64,000 nucleotides of DNA from UBA993 sp964389365 (GTDB lineage: Bacteria; Bacillota; Dethiobacteria; DTU022): the NCBI GenBank assembly GCA_964389365.1, contig CAYMDO010000006.1, forward strand, positions 8,806 to 72,805, in the 5' to 3' direction. The notes beneath the pieces were generated by a model. It had not been told where the DNA came from. It searched no databases and saw nothing but the letters and a program-made list of their open reading frames with translations. The position numbers were made by a program, and so were the translations under genes. Of this stretch, positions 62,590 through 64,000 are shown in pieces (the stretch's first letter is position 1; every line of letters starts with the position of its first letter).

Positions 62590-62694
62590 ATATTAACCCT
62601 CCTTTGTTTCTATGGACAATCAAATTGCATCCACGGTTCCGGGGGAGTAAAAATTTTGCCTGTACCCGGGATTAGCTTTTACCTGGTGGCTGAA

Positions 62695-63010
62695 TCAGGC
62701 TACCCGGTGAACTAAACCGATCGCGATACCATTGCGGTGCAACAGGCCGGTGCCAAAAAAGATGGCCACCGCGCCATCCGAATGGCTTGAGTCGTCGATT
62801 AGTTTTTCCCGTTTTGAGGCAACTGCTGCTCTTTCCACCACTTTCTGCAAGGAGCTTAAGAATTCTCCCCCGTAGTCGACAGCCAGGGGCTAAATGCCTT
62901 GTTCCTGGTGCGTCTTCTTCAGCTCCGTCTCCGTCCCCCGCGCGGATGCCATAACAATTCCGATGGCTGCCTGGGCCACATCTCTGCTTGCCGTTTCAGG
63001 CCAACTCCCG
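62695..63010 (-). pseudogene. hutP: Decayed hutP-like gene with internal deletion
   Basis: On the minus strand the frame reads SRDVAQAAIGIVMASARGTE, later TELKKTHQEQGI, then a TAG (62892-62890), then PLAVDYGGEFLSSLQKVVERA and, in the same frame, DGAVAIFFGTGLLHRNGIAIGL. The order matches HutP, but the middle part with GATREA and GLNVGGKIGIARYG is missing between GAVA and IFFG. A stop plus a deletion means it is non-functional. HutP is an RNA-binding anti-terminator activated by histidine and Mg2+. Confidence 0.7.
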
Positions 63011-63133
63011 TTATGCGCTTTTAAGCTAATTATCAGCCCTGGCAGCCTAAAGGGCAAGTTATATTTATTTAAAAAATTTTGGCTGTTGCAACGGGTTGTC
63101 GCAAATGATATTCGCAGCAAGTTCAGCCGGTTG

Positions 63134-63142
63134 TGCTATAAT
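63134..63142 (+). promoter_or_regulatory. Extended -10 promoter
   Basis: TGCTATAAT, 20 bases ahead of the ATG at 63162, implying a leader of only about 13 bases. Confidence 0.45.
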
Positions 63143-63161
63143 GAACGAGGAGGATTTGCTG

Positions 63162-63719
63162 ATGAAAGAAAATTTTTGCAGTACCTGCGGTCAGGAACTC
63201 AGGCACGACGACCTTTCAATTCGCTGCCGTTTATGCATGCGCAACTATCATGCCCGCTGTTGGGAAAAAACGAGCGGTTGCACTACCTGGGGTTGTGCCG
63301 GAAAGCCCGAGCTGTATGACGGTGCCGATGCCCCTGAATATAAACGCTGCCCTTACTGCGGGGAAGATATAATCAGCTTTGCCGTAAAGTGCCGGTACTG
63401 CCGTTCTCTTCTTGATCCAGACACGGCAGCGCTCGAAGAGGCCCGATACCGGGATCAAACCACGGCAGAAAACGCGCATTTCCGGAAAGATCCTATTTTG
63501 ACCGGCTTAATCAACCTGATTTTTCCGGGTGCCGGCTATATGTACATCGGGCAGTTCAGCAAAGGGTTGTTTTGGTTCCTGATATCAGTTGCAGCCTGGT
63601 TTTTTGCCCGCGGGCTCGGCCTGGTTGCCGTTTATCTCTGGGTGATGTACGATTCTGCTAGGCAGGCTGTAATCGTCAACCAAAGCAGCGGCGCTGAGCG
63701 CAAAAGAGTTTTAAAATAA
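63162..63719 (+). CDS. Zinc-ribbon/RING-like protein with TM2 domain
   Basis: 186 residues from ATG 63162 (GAGGAGG 9 bases upstream). The N-terminus has a Cys/His-rich RING-like module (CSTCGQEL ... CRLCMRNYHARCW), then a zinc ribbon (CPYCGEDI ... CRYC), then a TM2 domain with PGAGYMYIGQFSKGLFWF and two helices ending DSARQAV. It is a membrane-anchored zinc protein of unknown role. Its ribbon recalls that of the beta-helix protein at 14247. Confidence 0.75.
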   Translation: MKENFCSTCGQELRHDDLSIRCRLCMRNYHARCWEKTSGCTTWGCAGKPELYDGADAPEYKRCPYCGEDIISFAVKCRYCRSLLDPDTAALEEARYRDQTTAENAHFRKDPILTGLINLIFPGAGYMYIGQFSKGLFWFLISVAAWFFARGLGLVAVYLWVMYDSARQAVIVNQSSGAERKRVLK

Positions 63720-63840
63720 TTGCCCGCCTTGCCTTTTGTGCCGTTTTCCCCGTTTTGCCGGCCGGATCAACTGTTTCCAAAATTTTTTATTTTGAAAACT
63801 ATAAAATTTATGCAGGAATTGCAAATAATATATTAAATAG

Positions 63841-63908
63841 GTTATTGCAGTAACCTGAAAACCTAACCTCCTACTACTGTTACAGGGTTGTCACCCTGTA
63901 ACTTTTTT
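63841..63908 (+). promoter_or_regulatory. Two hairpins, the second with T-run (leader or terminator)
   Basis: A small GGTTA/TAACC hairpin near 63840-63855 and a perfect ten-base stem GTTACAGGGT/ACCCTGTAAC (63879-63902) with TTTTTT. The nearest upstream gene ends 160 bases away, so this could be a distant terminator or the leader of a gene outside the window. Nothing else is visible in 63720-64000. Confidence 0.5.
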
Positions 63909-64000
63909 GGGAAGAATGTTTTGCCGGGGCACTAAAGAGCCTAGTTAACACAGGCATTCCGCAAATGAAATAGAATAATGCCTTTAAAGGCAGTTAAAGT

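Noticed and set aside
1..64000. tRNA, rRNA genes and CRISPR arrays
   Set aside because: Intergenic stretches were read for cloverleaf ends, rRNA motifs and regular direct repeats with unique spacers; none seen, though a covariance-model scan would be decisive.

Overview
The window looks like chromosomal DNA of an anaerobic, amino-acid-using Firmicute (Clostridia or a relative such as the Syntrophomonas/Dethiobacter-type lineages). The support is gene content only: a Bacillus-type mrfAB pair, a FakA-type kinase, a decayed hutP, a YxlE/F/G-like transporter set, the lysine-fermentation genes kdd-kal-kce, ferredoxin-dependent 2-oxoacid oxidoreductase genes, and promoters of the TTGACA/TATAAT type behind strong GGAGG ribosome binding sites. 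Genus cannot be fixed from the sequence.

Layout. 1-5 kb: end of a copper P-type ATPase, a macro-domain protein and the gatC-gatA-gatB operon. 5-11 kb (minus strand): an ABC exporter with a PLDc_N partner, a SerC-type aminotransferase, a FakA-type kinase and a DUF523/DUF1722 protein. 11-17.4 kb: a surface block (DUF2207 protein, a four-repeat lipoprotein, two anchored beta-helix proteins) closed by a double hairpin. 17.4-20.8 kb: a four-domain CoA-disulfide reductase/rhodanese/TusA/DsrE fusion divergent from lgt. 21-24.4 kb: metY-metX-metW behind a promoter and a short leader reading frame. 24.4-27.9 kb: mrfA-mrfB. 28.1-30.5 kb: kdd-kal-kce. 30.5-35.2 kb: nadE-mnmG-radical SAM operon with an attenuator-like leader. 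35.3-43.4 kb: glutaredoxin, CDF transporter, galU, amidase, fetAB-like exporter, site-2 protease, queG. 43.6-49.2 kb: oppABCDF. 49.3-54.9 kb: an apparent insertion island, bounded by a 135-bp direct repeat and littered with transposase debris, carrying a five-gene 2-oxoacid:ferredoxin oxidoreductase operon. 55-61 kb: PAP2 phosphatase, tatA-tatA-tatC-mobA, an F420-ligase-like gene, lnt and a MarR regulator. 61.6-63.7 kb: a DUF4349 lipoprotein, a decayed hutP and a zinc-ribbon/TM2 protein.

The most striking signal is biochemical. Two different glutamine amidotransferases have lost the nucleophile of their glutamine-hydrolysing part while keeping the synthetase machinery: GatA has Ala at both catalytic serine positions, and NadE has Gly where the nitrilase-domain Cys should be. 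With kdd and kal, two ammonia-releasing steps, nearby, this suggests a cell that feeds free ammonia to enzymes that normally need glutamine. That is an inference, but both losses are read directly from the DNA.

Other points worth a second look are the mutually exclusive hairpins ahead of nadE, the leader frame ahead of metYXW, the repeat-bounded oxidoreductase island, and the internally deleted hutP.
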